Below, piece after piece: positions 1 through 6,637 of a stretch of 34,099 nucleotides of DNA; the first letter of the stretch is position 1, and each line of letters starts with the position of its first letter. The notes below the pieces were generated by a model that had not been told where the DNA came from, made no database searches, and saw only the letters and a list, made by a program, of their open reading frames with translations. The DNA is from Oscillospiraceae bacterium (GTDB lineage Bacteria; Bacillota; Clostridia; Oscillospirales; CAG-382), in assembly GCA_015064895.1 (NCBI GenBank), contig SVRI01000022.1:1-34099 (forward strand), written 5' to 3'. The translations under genes and the position numbers were made by a program.

Positions 1-151
1 CCCAGTATCCCGATTCCTGCAAATATAAATTATTCGTCAATTCCATATTCCCATCGTTGTCTTGAAGCAGTTGAAATCCAAACATATCACTATAGAACTT
101 TAATGCACGGTTACAATCTTTAACAACAATAAGCGTTCCTTTGTATTTCAT
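1..151 (-). CDS. VOC-family (glyoxalase/bleomycin-resistance-like) protein, partial
   Basis: Only the first 50 codons are in the window; the gene runs off the left edge. The start is ATG at 151, preceded by AGAAGGAGA at a good distance. The visible protein begins MKYKGTLIVVKDCNRALKFY and continues with SDMFGFQLLQDNDG. A short beta strand, then a 'D..RALKFY.D.FGF' helix and a second strand is the usual opening of the vicinal oxygen chelate fold. VOC proteins include glyoxalase I, fosfomycin and bleomycin resistance proteins and many uncharacterised enzymes, and the metal-binding and substrate residues that would tell them apart lie outside the window. It follows the acetyltransferase gene after 26 bases on the same strand, so the two are probably co-transcribed. 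Confidence 0.75.
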   Translation of the reverse strand, partial: MKYKGTLIVVKDCNRALKFYSDMFGFQLLQDNDGNMELTNNLYLQESGYW

Positions 152-177
152 ATACGTTCTCCTTCTCAAATTCTGAT

Positions 178-798
178 TCATCTGTCCGTTTTTAATTCTT
201 CAGACAATTTTCTATCCTTAAAATAGTACTCCCTATCATGCTCACCAATTTCTCTTATTACTCTGCAAGGGTTACCGACAGCCACGACATTCGCAGGTAT
301 ATCCTTTGTAACAACGCTTCCTGCACCGATAACCGAGTTATCCCCTATTGTCACGCCCGGAAGAACTATTACACCTGCACCCAGCCAGCAGTTTTTACCT
401 ATATGTATCGGCATATTGAACTGATACTGCTTTTCACGAAGTTCGGGCAGTATCGGATGTCCCGGAGTTGCAAGGGTAACATTAGGGCCGAACATGGTAT
501 AGTCACCCACATAGATATGAGTATCATCAACACAGGTTAGATTGAAGTTTGCGTAAACATTCTTACCGAAGTGGCAATGCTTACCGCCCCAATTTGCATG
601 AAATGGCGGTTCAATATAACAGCCTTCGCCTATTTCTGCGAACATTTCTTTCAGAAGCTTTGTGCGTTTTTCATATTCCGAAGGTCTTGTTGCGTTAAAA
701 TCATAGAGTTTTTCAAGACATTCAAACTGAATTTTTAAAAGTTCTTCATCACTGCAACAGTAGACCTTACCCGAATGAAGTATTTCTGTTTTTTCCAT
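178..798 (-). CDS. LacA/Maa-type sugar O-acetyltransferase (hexapeptide repeat)
   Basis: This 206-residue protein should transfer acetyl from acetyl-CoA to a sugar hydroxyl in the cytoplasm. The N-terminal third matches the maltose/galactoside acetyltransferase cap (E..RTKLLKEMF, then FHANWGGKH). The rest is a left-handed beta-helix of hexapeptide repeats (IGKNCWLGAGVIVLPGVTIG), ending in GAGSVVTKDIPANVVAVGNP. The histidine of ATPGHPI, near residue 114, aligns with the catalytic His115 of E. coli LacA. Length is normal for the family (about 185-205). A GTG nine bases upstream (807) is in frame, but the AAAGAG Shine-Dalgarno sits nearly on top of it and is well placed for the ATG at 798. The physiological acceptor cannot be read from sequence; such enzymes often detoxify non-metabolisable sugars. 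Confidence 0.88.
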   Translation of the reverse strand: MEKTEILHSGKVYCCSDEELLKIQFECLEKLYDFNATRPSEYEKRTKLLKEMFAEIGEGCYIEPPFHANWGGKHCHFGKNVYANFNLTCVDDTHIYVGDYTMFGPNVTLATPGHPILPELREKQYQFNMPIHIGKNCWLGAGVIVLPGVTIGDNSVIGAGSVVTKDIPANVVAVGNPCRVIREIGEHDREYYFKDRKLSEELKTDR

Positions 799-862
799 AT
801 TATTCACGCTCTTTTCAGAATCATTATAAAATCAATGAACAATTTAGATGCCACGCTTTTTG

Positions 863-1079
863 GCGATATACTCACTTCGTTCGTGTGATATATTTTCACT
901 CTGTTCAAATGCGATATAACCTCTCTACGTTCGGTTGCGATATGATATAAATTCCTTTATCTCGTCCCGAAGGAACATATCGCATTACGAAGTAATATAT
1001 CGCACCGCAAGGTATATCGCAAATTCCGTCAGGAATTTATATCGCTGATTTCAAGCTTTGCTTGAAATCATTATATCAC
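863..1079. repeat. Array of small palindromes separated by ATATCGC
   Basis: The 296-base gap between the acetyltransferase and pnuC is largely filled by a repeat array. The right half holds short inverted repeats split by ATATCGC: ATTACGAAGTAAT (984-996), ACCGCAAGGT (1003-1012), AAATTCCGTCAGGAATTT (1021-1038) and GATTTCAAG/CTTGAAATC (1047-1070). The left half holds similar units in the opposite orientation, split by GCGATATA (863-870, 911-918, 936-943). The array is therefore itself roughly an inverted repeat centred near 960. No reading frame of interest crosses it. It resembles intergenic multi-palindrome repeats that I recall from clostridial genomes, but I cannot confirm copy number here. 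Confidence 0.8.
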
Positions 1080-1094
1080 ACACCCGCAAAAAAA

Positions 1095-1781
1095 TCAATC
1101 GAGTTGTCTTTTCTGCATTCTCTTCCAATTGTAAAATCCATACAAATCATTTGCAAGGAACATACAGAAGCACATAACCATAGGAATATACGACGTATCC
1201 GTAAAGCAAGCTATTGTCCAAAGCACAATCAGCACAACGTCATTTGCCGCATATGCAAGGGCATAATACGGGCTTCTGAAGTATGTAAGAGCCACAGCAA
1301 GAAAGCTTGTGGAAATTGAAAGGGTACTCGGGTAGATGTTAGGAGTATCAAGTGCTTTCAGGATAAAGTAGAATACCACCGTTATAACAACGGTTGCTAT
1401 CCACATAAGAGCCGTTTGTCCCTTTTTCATTTTGGCGACCTTGACTTCGTGGGTATCTTTATAAGGGTTCTTTATCCACGATATGAGGGCAAAAACATCC
1501 ATGGGAAGTGTCATGCCGGCATAAGTTATAAGTTCTCCGTAGTATCTGAAATGAAGCGAGATAAGTCCATAGAAGGCGGCGAAGATTATACAGAGAATCA
1601 TACCGAGAACATGACCTTTTGCCACAAATATAAGTGCCGTCACACCAATAAGCGAGCATATGGTATTGGCAAGTCCTTCAAATCCAGACAGCACATAGGA
1701 CAAAATTACGACGGCAACAGATGTAAGCCAAAGGCACAATTCAAACTTATTCAATAGTTTAAAAGGGTTTTGTATCTTCAT
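1095..1781 (-). CDS. pnuC: PnuC-family nicotinamide riboside/mononucleotide transporter
   Basis: A 228-residue membrane protein with about seven hydrophobic segments, starting at residues 16-33 and ending near 215. The family signature regions are present: the aromatic-rich stretch FAAFYGLISLHFRYYGELITY (about 67-87), a charged loop (SWIKNPYKDTHEV), then SPYYALAYAANDVVLIVLW near 170-188 and LANDLYGFYNW near the end. PnuC proteins move nicotinamide riboside, which is then phosphorylated to NMN and made into NAD. Close relatives carry thiamine (PnuT) or riboflavin (PnuX), so the substrate is inferred. The ATG at 1781 follows GGAGG. It has its own promoter and a leader that could stop transcription early (see 1782-1897). 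The GH4 gene just upstream encodes an NAD-dependent enzyme. Confidence 0.87.
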   Translation of the reverse strand: MKIQNPFKLLNKFELCLWLTSVAVVILSYVLSGFEGLANTICSLIGVTALIFVAKGHVLGMILCIIFAAFYGLISLHFRYYGELITYAGMTLPMDVFALISWIKNPYKDTHEVKVAKMKKGQTALMWIATVVITVVFYFILKALDTPNIYPSTLSISTSFLAVALTYFRSPYYALAYAANDVVLIVLWTIACFTDTSYIPMVMCFCMFLANDLYGFYNWKRMQKRQLD

Positions 1782-1897
1782 ATTTCCTCCGCAAAAAAAG
1801 CATCCGAATACACATCTTCAAAGACCTAACGATGCATACACGAATGCTTTTTTCAGCAATTCCCTACCCGGTGGCAGGATTCAATATTTACTTTACG
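1782..1897 (-). promoter_or_regulatory. pnuC leader with terminator and competing hairpin (possible riboswitch)
   Basis: The roughly 116-base leader of pnuC ends in a strong hairpin: arms 1831-1848 and 1799-1816 (18 pairs with one mismatch and several G-U), followed on the transcript by seven U (1793-1799). It lies directly before the GGAGG ribosome binding site, where a terminator would block pnuC. Just upstream, 1855-1862 (GAATTGCT on the transcript) can pair with 1842-1848 (AGCATTC), the 5' arm of the terminator, with one bulged base and a GAAAAA loop. The two hairpins exclude each other, as in attenuators and riboswitches. The sensing part would be within about 1855-1897. I do not recognise a TPP, FMN, cobalamin or preQ1 consensus. 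Confidence 0.6.
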
Positions 1898-1903
1898 GAT
1901 GTG

Positions 1904-1932
1904 AGTATATCACATCCGGTTTGTTTTGTCAA
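1904..1932 (-). promoter_or_regulatory. Sigma-A promoter of pnuC
   Basis: TTGACA (1932-1927), a 17-base spacer and TATACT (1909-1904): near consensus. The -10 box lies in the loop of a perfect 9-pair inverted repeat CGGATGTGA/TCACATCCG (1895-1917), which could be an operator or, in the plus direction where it is followed by a T-rich run, a weak terminator. Confidence 0.8.
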
Positions 1933-1938
1933 TATGAT

Positions 1939-3420
1939 TTATTTTACGTTTTCCTTTGCAGCAGCCTGTGAGAGCTTTCTGTACTTTTCCTTTTCAAGCT
2001 TCATTTCTTCAACTGTTTTTTCTTTGAGTGAAAAACCTGTATAGTCCTTGTGCTTGGGTGGATTTTCCGTTAGTCTTACCTTTGCTCTTTCAATTTCTTC
2101 CTTATACTGGGGAAGCCATTCGGCACCGGCAACAAGCATTTCATCAATCATGCTGTCGATTTCATCGGGTGTACAAACCGCACCCGTAAGGGGATCCATA
2201 AGTGCCGCTTGTCTGAGAAGATTAATGTCCGCACTTACCGCCGCTTCAACGCTAAGTCTCTGCACCCAGATGCTCTGTGAACAGATTGCCGCACAGCCGA
2301 GAGGAAGGTCACCTATTTTAGGGACAGATATGCCGTTTCTGTCAACAAAACAAGGTACTTCAACAACGCATTCATCGGGAAGATTTGAAATGCATCCGTT
2401 ATTCATTACATTGAAATGACCTCTGTAGGTTCTGCCGGTTTCAAGTCCCTCAATAATTCTGCTTCCGTGTTCAATGGATCTGTTTTCTTCTTTGTAAACA
2501 TTTGCAGGAGCCTTAAGCCAGTTGGGGAAATCTGTTTCAAACCAATTTCTTCCTTCCTTACAAACTCTTAAGTACCCTGCCGTTTCTCCCTGCTCCCAGT
2601 TAGAAAAATCAATCCAAGAGCCGAGATACTCTCTGTTCTTTCTATACCACATGAGATATTCCGAAAGATGACCGTTTGATTCTGTTGAGAAGTAGCCAAA
2701 GTGCTTCATAACATCAAGTCTGACGCTTTCGTGCGGTGCTCTTTCATGCTTCTTCAAAAGCTCATACAGCTCGTCTTTTCTTTCAATGCCGTCTGTTTTT
2801 ACGCTGATATACCATGTCTGATGATTAATACCGGCACAAGTAATATCAACATCCTTCTTATCTCTGCCGAGAGCCGAAGCAATGAGTGTATGTCCGTTCT
2901 GAACACCGTGGCAAAGACCGAGAGTGGGAACCTTACCGTACTTATTGCATGCCCATGTGAGCATGGCATTGGGGTTTGAATAGTTGAGCATCATACAGCC
3001 GGGAGCTGCAACTTCACGTATATCCTTACAGAAGTCGAGCATTGCCGCAATGCCTCTCTGTCCGTACATAATACCGCCAATGCAGAGAGTATCGCCTACA
3101 CACTGGTCGACACCGTATTTAAGAGGTATTTCAACGTCTGTCGCAAAAGCCTCAAGCATACCGATTCTTACTGCACAAATAACATACTTTGCATCTTTGA
3201 ATGCTTCACGTCTGTCCAGTGTTGACTGAATCTTAATATCAAGTCCGTTTTCGTCAATGTCTCTCTGGCAAAGCTGTGTTACCATTCTGAGATTATCGGG
3301 GTTGATATCGGTAAAGGCTACTTCAATATCACGAAGTTCCTCTACGGCAAGAATGTCAGAAAGTAGTCTTCTTGTAAAACCAATGCTTCCTGCGCCGATA
3401 AATGCAATTTTAAAGCTCAT
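1939..3420 (-). CDS. Glycoside hydrolase family 4 (NAD-dependent alpha-galactosidase/alpha-uronidase type)
   Basis: A 493-residue cytosolic enzyme. GH4 enzymes cleave glycosides by oxidising C3 with a bound NAD, eliminating the aglycone, adding water and reducing again; they also need Mn2+. Seen here: the Rossmann NAD motif GAGSIGF (9-15), the family block NYSNPNAM (146-153), the metal/substrate block LCHGVQNGH with Cys170 and His171, and GINHQTWY (197-204). Within GH4, CHxV-type motifs belong to the alpha-galactosidase and alpha-uronidase branches rather than to the phospho-glucosidases, so an unphosphorylated alpha-linked sugar or uronic acid is the likely substrate. Length is slightly above the usual 430-480 because of a charged C-terminal tail. 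GGAGG precedes the ATG. The AraC gene at 3551 is divergent and is the obvious candidate regulator. Confidence 0.9.
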   Translation of the reverse strand: MSFKIAFIGAGSIGFTRRLLSDILAVEELRDIEVAFTDINPDNLRMVTQLCQRDIDENGLDIKIQSTLDRREAFKDAKYVICAVRIGMLEAFATDVEIPLKYGVDQCVGDTLCIGGIMYGQRGIAAMLDFCKDIREVAAPGCMMLNYSNPNAMLTWACNKYGKVPTLGLCHGVQNGHTLIASALGRDKKDVDITCAGINHQTWYISVKTDGIERKDELYELLKKHERAPHESVRLDVMKHFGYFSTESNGHLSEYLMWYRKNREYLGSWIDFSNWEQGETAGYLRVCKEGRNWFETDFPNWLKAPANVYKEENRSIEHGSRIIEGLETGRTYRGHFNVMNNGCISNLPDECVVEVPCFVDRNGISVPKIGDLPLGCAAICSQSIWVQRLSVEAAVSADINLLRQAALMDPLTGAVCTPDEIDSMIDEMLVAGAEWLPQYKEEIERAKVRLTENPPKHKDYTGFSLKEKTVEEMKLEKEKYRKLSQAAAKENVK

Positions 3421-3491
3421 TTTTTGTCCTCCGTTCCATTTTGGGTAATTTTATTATTTACTTTTCCAAGAATATATGCTATAACAATTAC

Positions 3492-3520
3492 ATAATATCG
3501 CACATTTTGCCGATTTTCAA
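3492..3520 (-). promoter_or_regulatory. Sigma-A promoter of the GH4 gene
   Basis: TTGAAA (3520-3515), a 17-base spacer and TATTAT (3497-3492), inside the 130-base gap shared with the divergent AraC gene. An AraC-type operator is expected here, but I could not define one by eye. Confidence 0.7.
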
Positions 3521-3550
3521 TGATAATTTTATGATATAGGGGGTATTTTT

Positions 3551-4399
3551 TTGATATCAAATGTCATTAAAAAATACAGATTCGATTTTCTTTCGGGAAT
3601 CAAAAATCCACCCATTAAGCTTTTGACGACGGGAATGGAAGAAATAGACAGTGCGTCTTACCACCTCGACAACAGGCACAGAGAGGAATGTTATCTTTTT
3701 CAGTATACTCTTTCGGGTTCGGGAACTGTAGTTGTCAAAGGAGAAAAGCACATTGTAAATGAGGGCTGCGGTTTCTTTTTGAAAATACCCGATGACGACG
3801 AGTATTTCTTTGACGAAAAAGAAAATCTATCCCCTTGGAGATTTATATACATCAAATTCTGCGGCGACGCATGTCTTCCCTATTACAACCTTATAAAGGA
3901 CAGTGTCGGAAACATTTTTGAAATAGGCGGCAATTCAAAAAGCATTCTTGCCCTTTTCGAAATATACAGACGTGCAACCCTCGGACTTATTTCCGATTCC
4001 TTTACGGGCGAACGTCTCACCTTTGATTTTCTGTGCAAGCTGTGTTTTGACCTTCTCAATGACGAAAACCATTTTTCCGATATGGTAGTAAAAGCAAAAA
4101 GAATCATTGAAAATGAATACATGACAATTGGCGGCATTTATGACATTTCCCAAAGACTTGGGGTATCGCAAAGTCATTTGTCAAGGGTGTTTTCCGATGA
4201 GGTTAAGGTCTCACCCATAGAGTATCTGACAAAGGTAAGACTTCAGGAAGCTGTAAACCTGCTGAACGAGTCGGGCAAGTCTATTGAAAGTATAGCATTA
4301 AAGTGCGGTTTTTCCTGCGGTAATTATTTCTGCAAGGTTTTTAAGAAACATATGGGGATTTCTCCTCTTGAATACAGAACTAGAAATGCGGAGTATTAA
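3551..4399 (+). CDS. AraC-family transcriptional regulator, divergent from GH4
   Basis: A 282-residue regulator and the only plus-strand gene in the window. Residues 30-115 form a cupin-like sensor (GSGTVVVKGEKHIVNEG, then PDDDEYFF). Residues 185-278 carry the two helix-turn-helix motifs of the AraC/XylS DNA-binding domain: DISQRLGVSQSHLSRVFSDE, and IALKCGFSCGNYFCKVFKKH followed by the typical GISPLEYR. The best start is TTG at 3551, because GGGGG lies seven bases before it; the first ATG in frame (residue 29) has no ribosome site and would cut into the sensor domain. Regulators of this type usually activate nearby sugar genes when their ligand binds. The divergent GH4 gene is the first candidate target and the GH130 genes downstream are others. 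Confidence 0.87.
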   Translation: MISNVIKKYRFDFLSGIKNPPIKLLTTGMEEIDSASYHLDNRHREECYLFQYTLSGSGTVVVKGEKHIVNEGCGFFLKIPDDDEYFFDEKENLSPWRFIYIKFCGDACLPYYNLIKDSVGNIFEIGGNSKSILALFEIYRRATLGLISDSFTGERLTFDFLCKLCFDLLNDENHFSDMVVKAKRIIENEYMTIGGIYDISQRLGVSQSHLSRVFSDEVKVSPIEYLTKVRLQEAVNLLNESGKSIESIALKCGFSCGNYFCKVFKKHMGISPLEYRTRNAEY

Positions 4400-4407
4400 T
4401 ATATAAA

Positions 4408-4432
4408 AAAGCACGGCAAAATGCCGTGCTTT
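4408..4432. terminator. Bidirectional terminator between AraC and GH130
   Basis: Perfect 10-pair stem AAAGCACGGC/GCCGTGCTTT with a 5-base loop, with A and T runs on the two sides. It lies between two convergent genes and can serve both. Confidence 0.85.
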
Positions 4433-4438
4433 AATGAT

Positions 4439-5428
4439 TTATAAGGAATTTTCCTTTGTATACTTAATAATATCGTCAACCGTTGTAAATGCAAGACCTA
4501 CAGATGTATCTGCACAGCCGTAGTAGATAGCAATTCTTCCCGTATCTGCATCAACAAGGCTGGCGCAGGGGAATACGACGGTATGAACATCACCCACACA
4601 TTCGTAAGGCTCCCAGGGCTTAAGAAGGAACTTCTTTGTGCGGTACTTAACCTTCCAGGGTTCATCAATATCGAGTATTGCCGCACCCATGCTGTAAACA
4701 AGACCTGCACAGGTACCCATTACACCGTGGTAAATAAGAAGCCAGCCTTCGTCTGTTTCAATAGGAGCAGGACCGGGGCCTATCTTATTATTCTGCCAAC
4801 CTAAGGAAGTGGGGTGCATTACATCCCTGTGATGTCCCCAGTATTCAAGGTCGGGACTTTCGCTATACCATATTGAGCCAAGTCCGCCGCCGGAACCGGG
4901 GTTTGTAGGACGGGACAGCATTGCGTACTTACCATTAATCTTTCTCGGGAAAAGAACGCCGTTTCTGTTATATACAAGAAAAGGGCTTTCAAGCTGGTAG
5001 AACTTTTCAAAGTCCTCTGTATATCCAAGTCCGATTGTATGACCGCCCGGCACTCCGTTACACCAGCAGATATAATACTTGCCGTCTTCAAACTTAATTA
5101 CTCTCGGGTCATAGCCGTATTCGTAGCCGATATCCGGGTTTCTGTCTGTCCACTCTAAGTTATCGTCGGAAATTTCCCACTTGATACCATCCTTACTTTT
5201 ACCTGTGCGAAGCATAGGAACCATATCATAGGAATCAATTCTGAATACCCCTCTGAAGCCGTCGCCGAAAGGAACTACCGCACTGTTGAAAACAGAATTT
5301 GCTTCAAATGCATCGTTTCTTGTGATAATGGGGTTCTTGCTGTATCTCCAAACTGTGTCGGTACAGCCTTGTGGTTTATCTTCCCAAGGAAGATTAGGGA
5401 TTGACACGCCGTTTATTACCTTTGCCAT
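4439..5428 (-). CDS. GH130 beta-mannoside phosphorylase-like protein, copy A
   Basis: A 329-residue cytosolic enzyme of glycoside hydrolase family 130, a five-bladed beta-propeller family whose members mostly phosphorolyse beta-1,4- or beta-1,2-mannosides to alpha-mannose 1-phosphate. Seen here: the conserved NPI(I/L)TR opening (32-37), the proposed general acid in YGYDPR (Asp107), the substrate-binding RNGVLFPRK (155-163), and IETDEGWLLIYHGV with His234, a likely phosphate-side residue. The length matches the short GH130_2-like mannooligosaccharide phosphorylases rather than the roughly 390-residue mannosylglucose phosphorylases. The frame is open upstream to 5740 and into the next gene, but the ATG at 5428 has AAAGGAGA eight bases before it and aligns with the start of copy B. 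The exact glycan is unknown. Confidence 0.88.
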   Translation of the reverse strand: MAKVINGVSIPNLPWEDKPQGCTDTVWRYSKNPIITRNDAFEANSVFNSAVVPFGDGFRGVFRIDSYDMVPMLRTGKSKDGIKWEISDDNLEWTDRNPDIGYEYGYDPRVIKFEDGKYYICWCNGVPGGHTIGLGYTEDFEKFYQLESPFLVYNRNGVLFPRKINGKYAMLSRPTNPGSGGGLGSIWYSESPDLEYWGHHRDVMHPTSLGWQNNKIGPGPAPIETDEGWLLIYHGVMGTCAGLVYSMGAAILDIDEPWKVKYRTKKFLLKPWEPYECVGDVHTVVFPCASLVDADTGRIAIYYGCADTSVGLAFTTVDDIIKYTKENSL

Positions 5429-5456
5429 AGCTGAACTCTCCTTTGCAATTATTGAT

Positions 5457-5520
5457 TTCACAATTAATATATCATTACAAAGTTCAGTTGCTCGGACTTT
5501 TTTTGCCTTTTGCGAGACAT
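5457..5520 (-). promoter_or_regulatory. Probable activator-dependent promoter of GH130 copy A
   Basis: A -10-like TATATT (5471-5466) has no -35 match 16-18 bases upstream. Instead, two GTC cores lie 21 bases apart (minus-strand GTC at 5497-5495 and 5518-5516), each after an A-run. This is the spacing expected for two AraC half-sites on the same face of DNA. Confidence 0.4.
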
Positions 5521-5537
5521 TTTTTGCCATATAAATA

Positions 5538-5566
5538 AAAGAAACGGAAAAAATCCGTTTCTTTTC
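5538..5566 (-). terminator. Terminator after GH130 copy B
   Basis: Perfect 11-pair stem AAAGAAACGGA/TCCGTTTCTTT (5538-5548 and 5554-5564) eight bases past the stop codon of copy B, followed on the minus strand by a T-rich run. It separates copy B from copy A, which has its own control region. Confidence 0.8.
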
Positions 5567-5573
5567 GCTATAT

Positions 5574-6557
5574 TTACATTGAATGTTCTTTGATATACGA
5601 AACAAGCTCGTCGACAGTTGTAAACGCAACACCGACACAGGTATCGGCTGCACCGTAGTACATGGCAATTCTGCCCGTATCCTTATCGCAAAGTGTAGCA
5701 CAAGGGAATACAACATTACCAACATCACCGACTCTTTCATAAAGAGCTTCGGGTGTCATAATCTTATCTCTCGTACGGTAGAGCACCTTTGAGGGATCGT
5801 CTCTGTCCAAGATTGCTCCGCCTACCGCATAGATAAGACCATTGCACATTTCTGTTACGCCGTGGTAAAGTAAAAGCCATCCTTCATCCGTTTCAATAGG
5901 TGTAGGACCTCCGCCCACCTTTACTCTCTGCCAGCCCTGTGTAACTCTGATAAGTGCTCTGTGCTTGCCCCAGTATTTAAGGTCAGGGCTCTCGCTGTAG
6001 CAGATGTTACCTAAAAGACAATGTCCGGGTGCACCGGGACGTGTAAGGAGTGCATAGTTGTCACCGATTTTTCTCGGGAAAAGCACACCGTTTCTGTTAT
6101 AGTAAAGTGTAGGATATTCCATCATATGGAAGGATTCAAAATCGTCGGTATATGCCATACCGATAGTGTCGCCGAAATTTTCAAAGTTTGTACAGAAAAC
6201 AATATAGTATCTGCCGTCGATTTCGGTGATTCTGGGGTCATATCCGTAATTCGGAACTTTTCCGCCTTCAAAAGGGATAAAGTCTATCTTTTCATCCTTA
6301 ATATTCCAGTGTATACCGTCTTTACTTGTGCCGACATGAAGTGTAGGCCAAAGCTCCATTGTGTCACATCTGAAAACGCCGATATATCCGTCTTTGTATG
6401 GAATAACGGCACTGTTGAACACAGAGTTTGAGCCTTTGCAGTCTTTTCTTGTGAGAATTGGATTTTCACTGTAACGCCAAACAGGGTCTGTGCAATCCGA
6501 GGGCTTATCCTGCCAGGGCATATTGGGAAGTGAATATCCGCCAATTACCTTTGCCAT
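5574..6557 (-). CDS. GH130 beta-mannoside phosphorylase-like protein, copy B
   Basis: A 327-residue paralogue of the next gene, collinear with it along the whole length: MAKVIGGYSLPNMPWQDKPS against MAKVINGVSIPNLPWEDKPQ at the N-terminus, YGYDPR with Asp107, RNGVLFPRK, IETDEGWLLLYHGV and a matching C-terminus. Differences cluster around the active-site rim: GAPGHCLLGN here against NPGSGGGLGS in copy A near 175-185, and FENFGDT against VPGGHT near 125. The pair may therefore differ in chain length or aglycone preference. The chosen ATG (6557) has AAGGAG nine bases upstream; an in-frame ATG at 6566 touches the Shine-Dalgarno and is unlikely. The AraC gene upstream ends 80 bases before, with no clear terminator between. 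Confidence 0.88.
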   Translation of the reverse strand: MAKVIGGYSLPNMPWQDKPSDCTDPVWRYSENPILTRKDCKGSNSVFNSAVIPYKDGYIGVFRCDTMELWPTLHVGTSKDGIHWNIKDEKIDFIPFEGGKVPNYGYDPRITEIDGRYYIVFCTNFENFGDTIGMAYTDDFESFHMMEYPTLYYNRNGVLFPRKIGDNYALLTRPGAPGHCLLGNICYSESPDLKYWGKHRALIRVTQGWQRVKVGGGPTPIETDEGWLLLYHGVTEMCNGLIYAVGGAILDRDDPSKVLYRTRDKIMTPEALYERVGDVGNVVFPCATLCDKDTGRIAMYYGAADTCVGVAFTTVDELVSYIKEHSM

Positions 6558-6566
6558 ATTAAACAT

Positions 6567-6630
6567 CTCCTTGTATTTAATCTATATACAAAGAGTAACA
6601 CGGTCAGGACAAAAAACCACGACGTTTTTT
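6567..6630 (-). promoter_or_regulatory. Probable activator-dependent promoter of GH130 copy B
   Basis: TATATA (6588-6583) can serve as a -10 box but no -35 consensus lies 16-18 bases upstream. Upstream are GTCCTGAC (6610-6603) and TTTGTA (6592-6587), elements also seen before copy A, with spacing differing by two bases. Confidence 0.35.
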
Positions 6631-6637
6631 TACTTTT

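Noticed and set aside
863..1079. A possible CRISPR array
   Set aside because: The constant unit is only about seven bases and the variable parts are themselves palindromes of 10-24 bases, not spacers of constant length.
1855..1897. A TPP, FMN, cobalamin or preQ1 aptamer before pnuC
   Set aside because: Short stretches such as CCACCGGGTAGGGAATT recall parts of FMN or cobalamin elements, but the other obligatory blocks are missing and the region is too short.
3507..3535. A plus-strand promoter TTGCCG-17-TATGAT for the AraC gene
   Set aside because: Its start point would fall inside the GGGGG ribosome site, so the true promoter is uncertain.
5429..5740. An open frame that would lengthen GH130 copy A by 104 residues at the N-terminus
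   Set aside because: It overlaps the end of copy B, has no ribosome site, runs through a terminator hairpin and has no counterpart in copy B. The ATG at 5428 has a strong Shine-Dalgarno.
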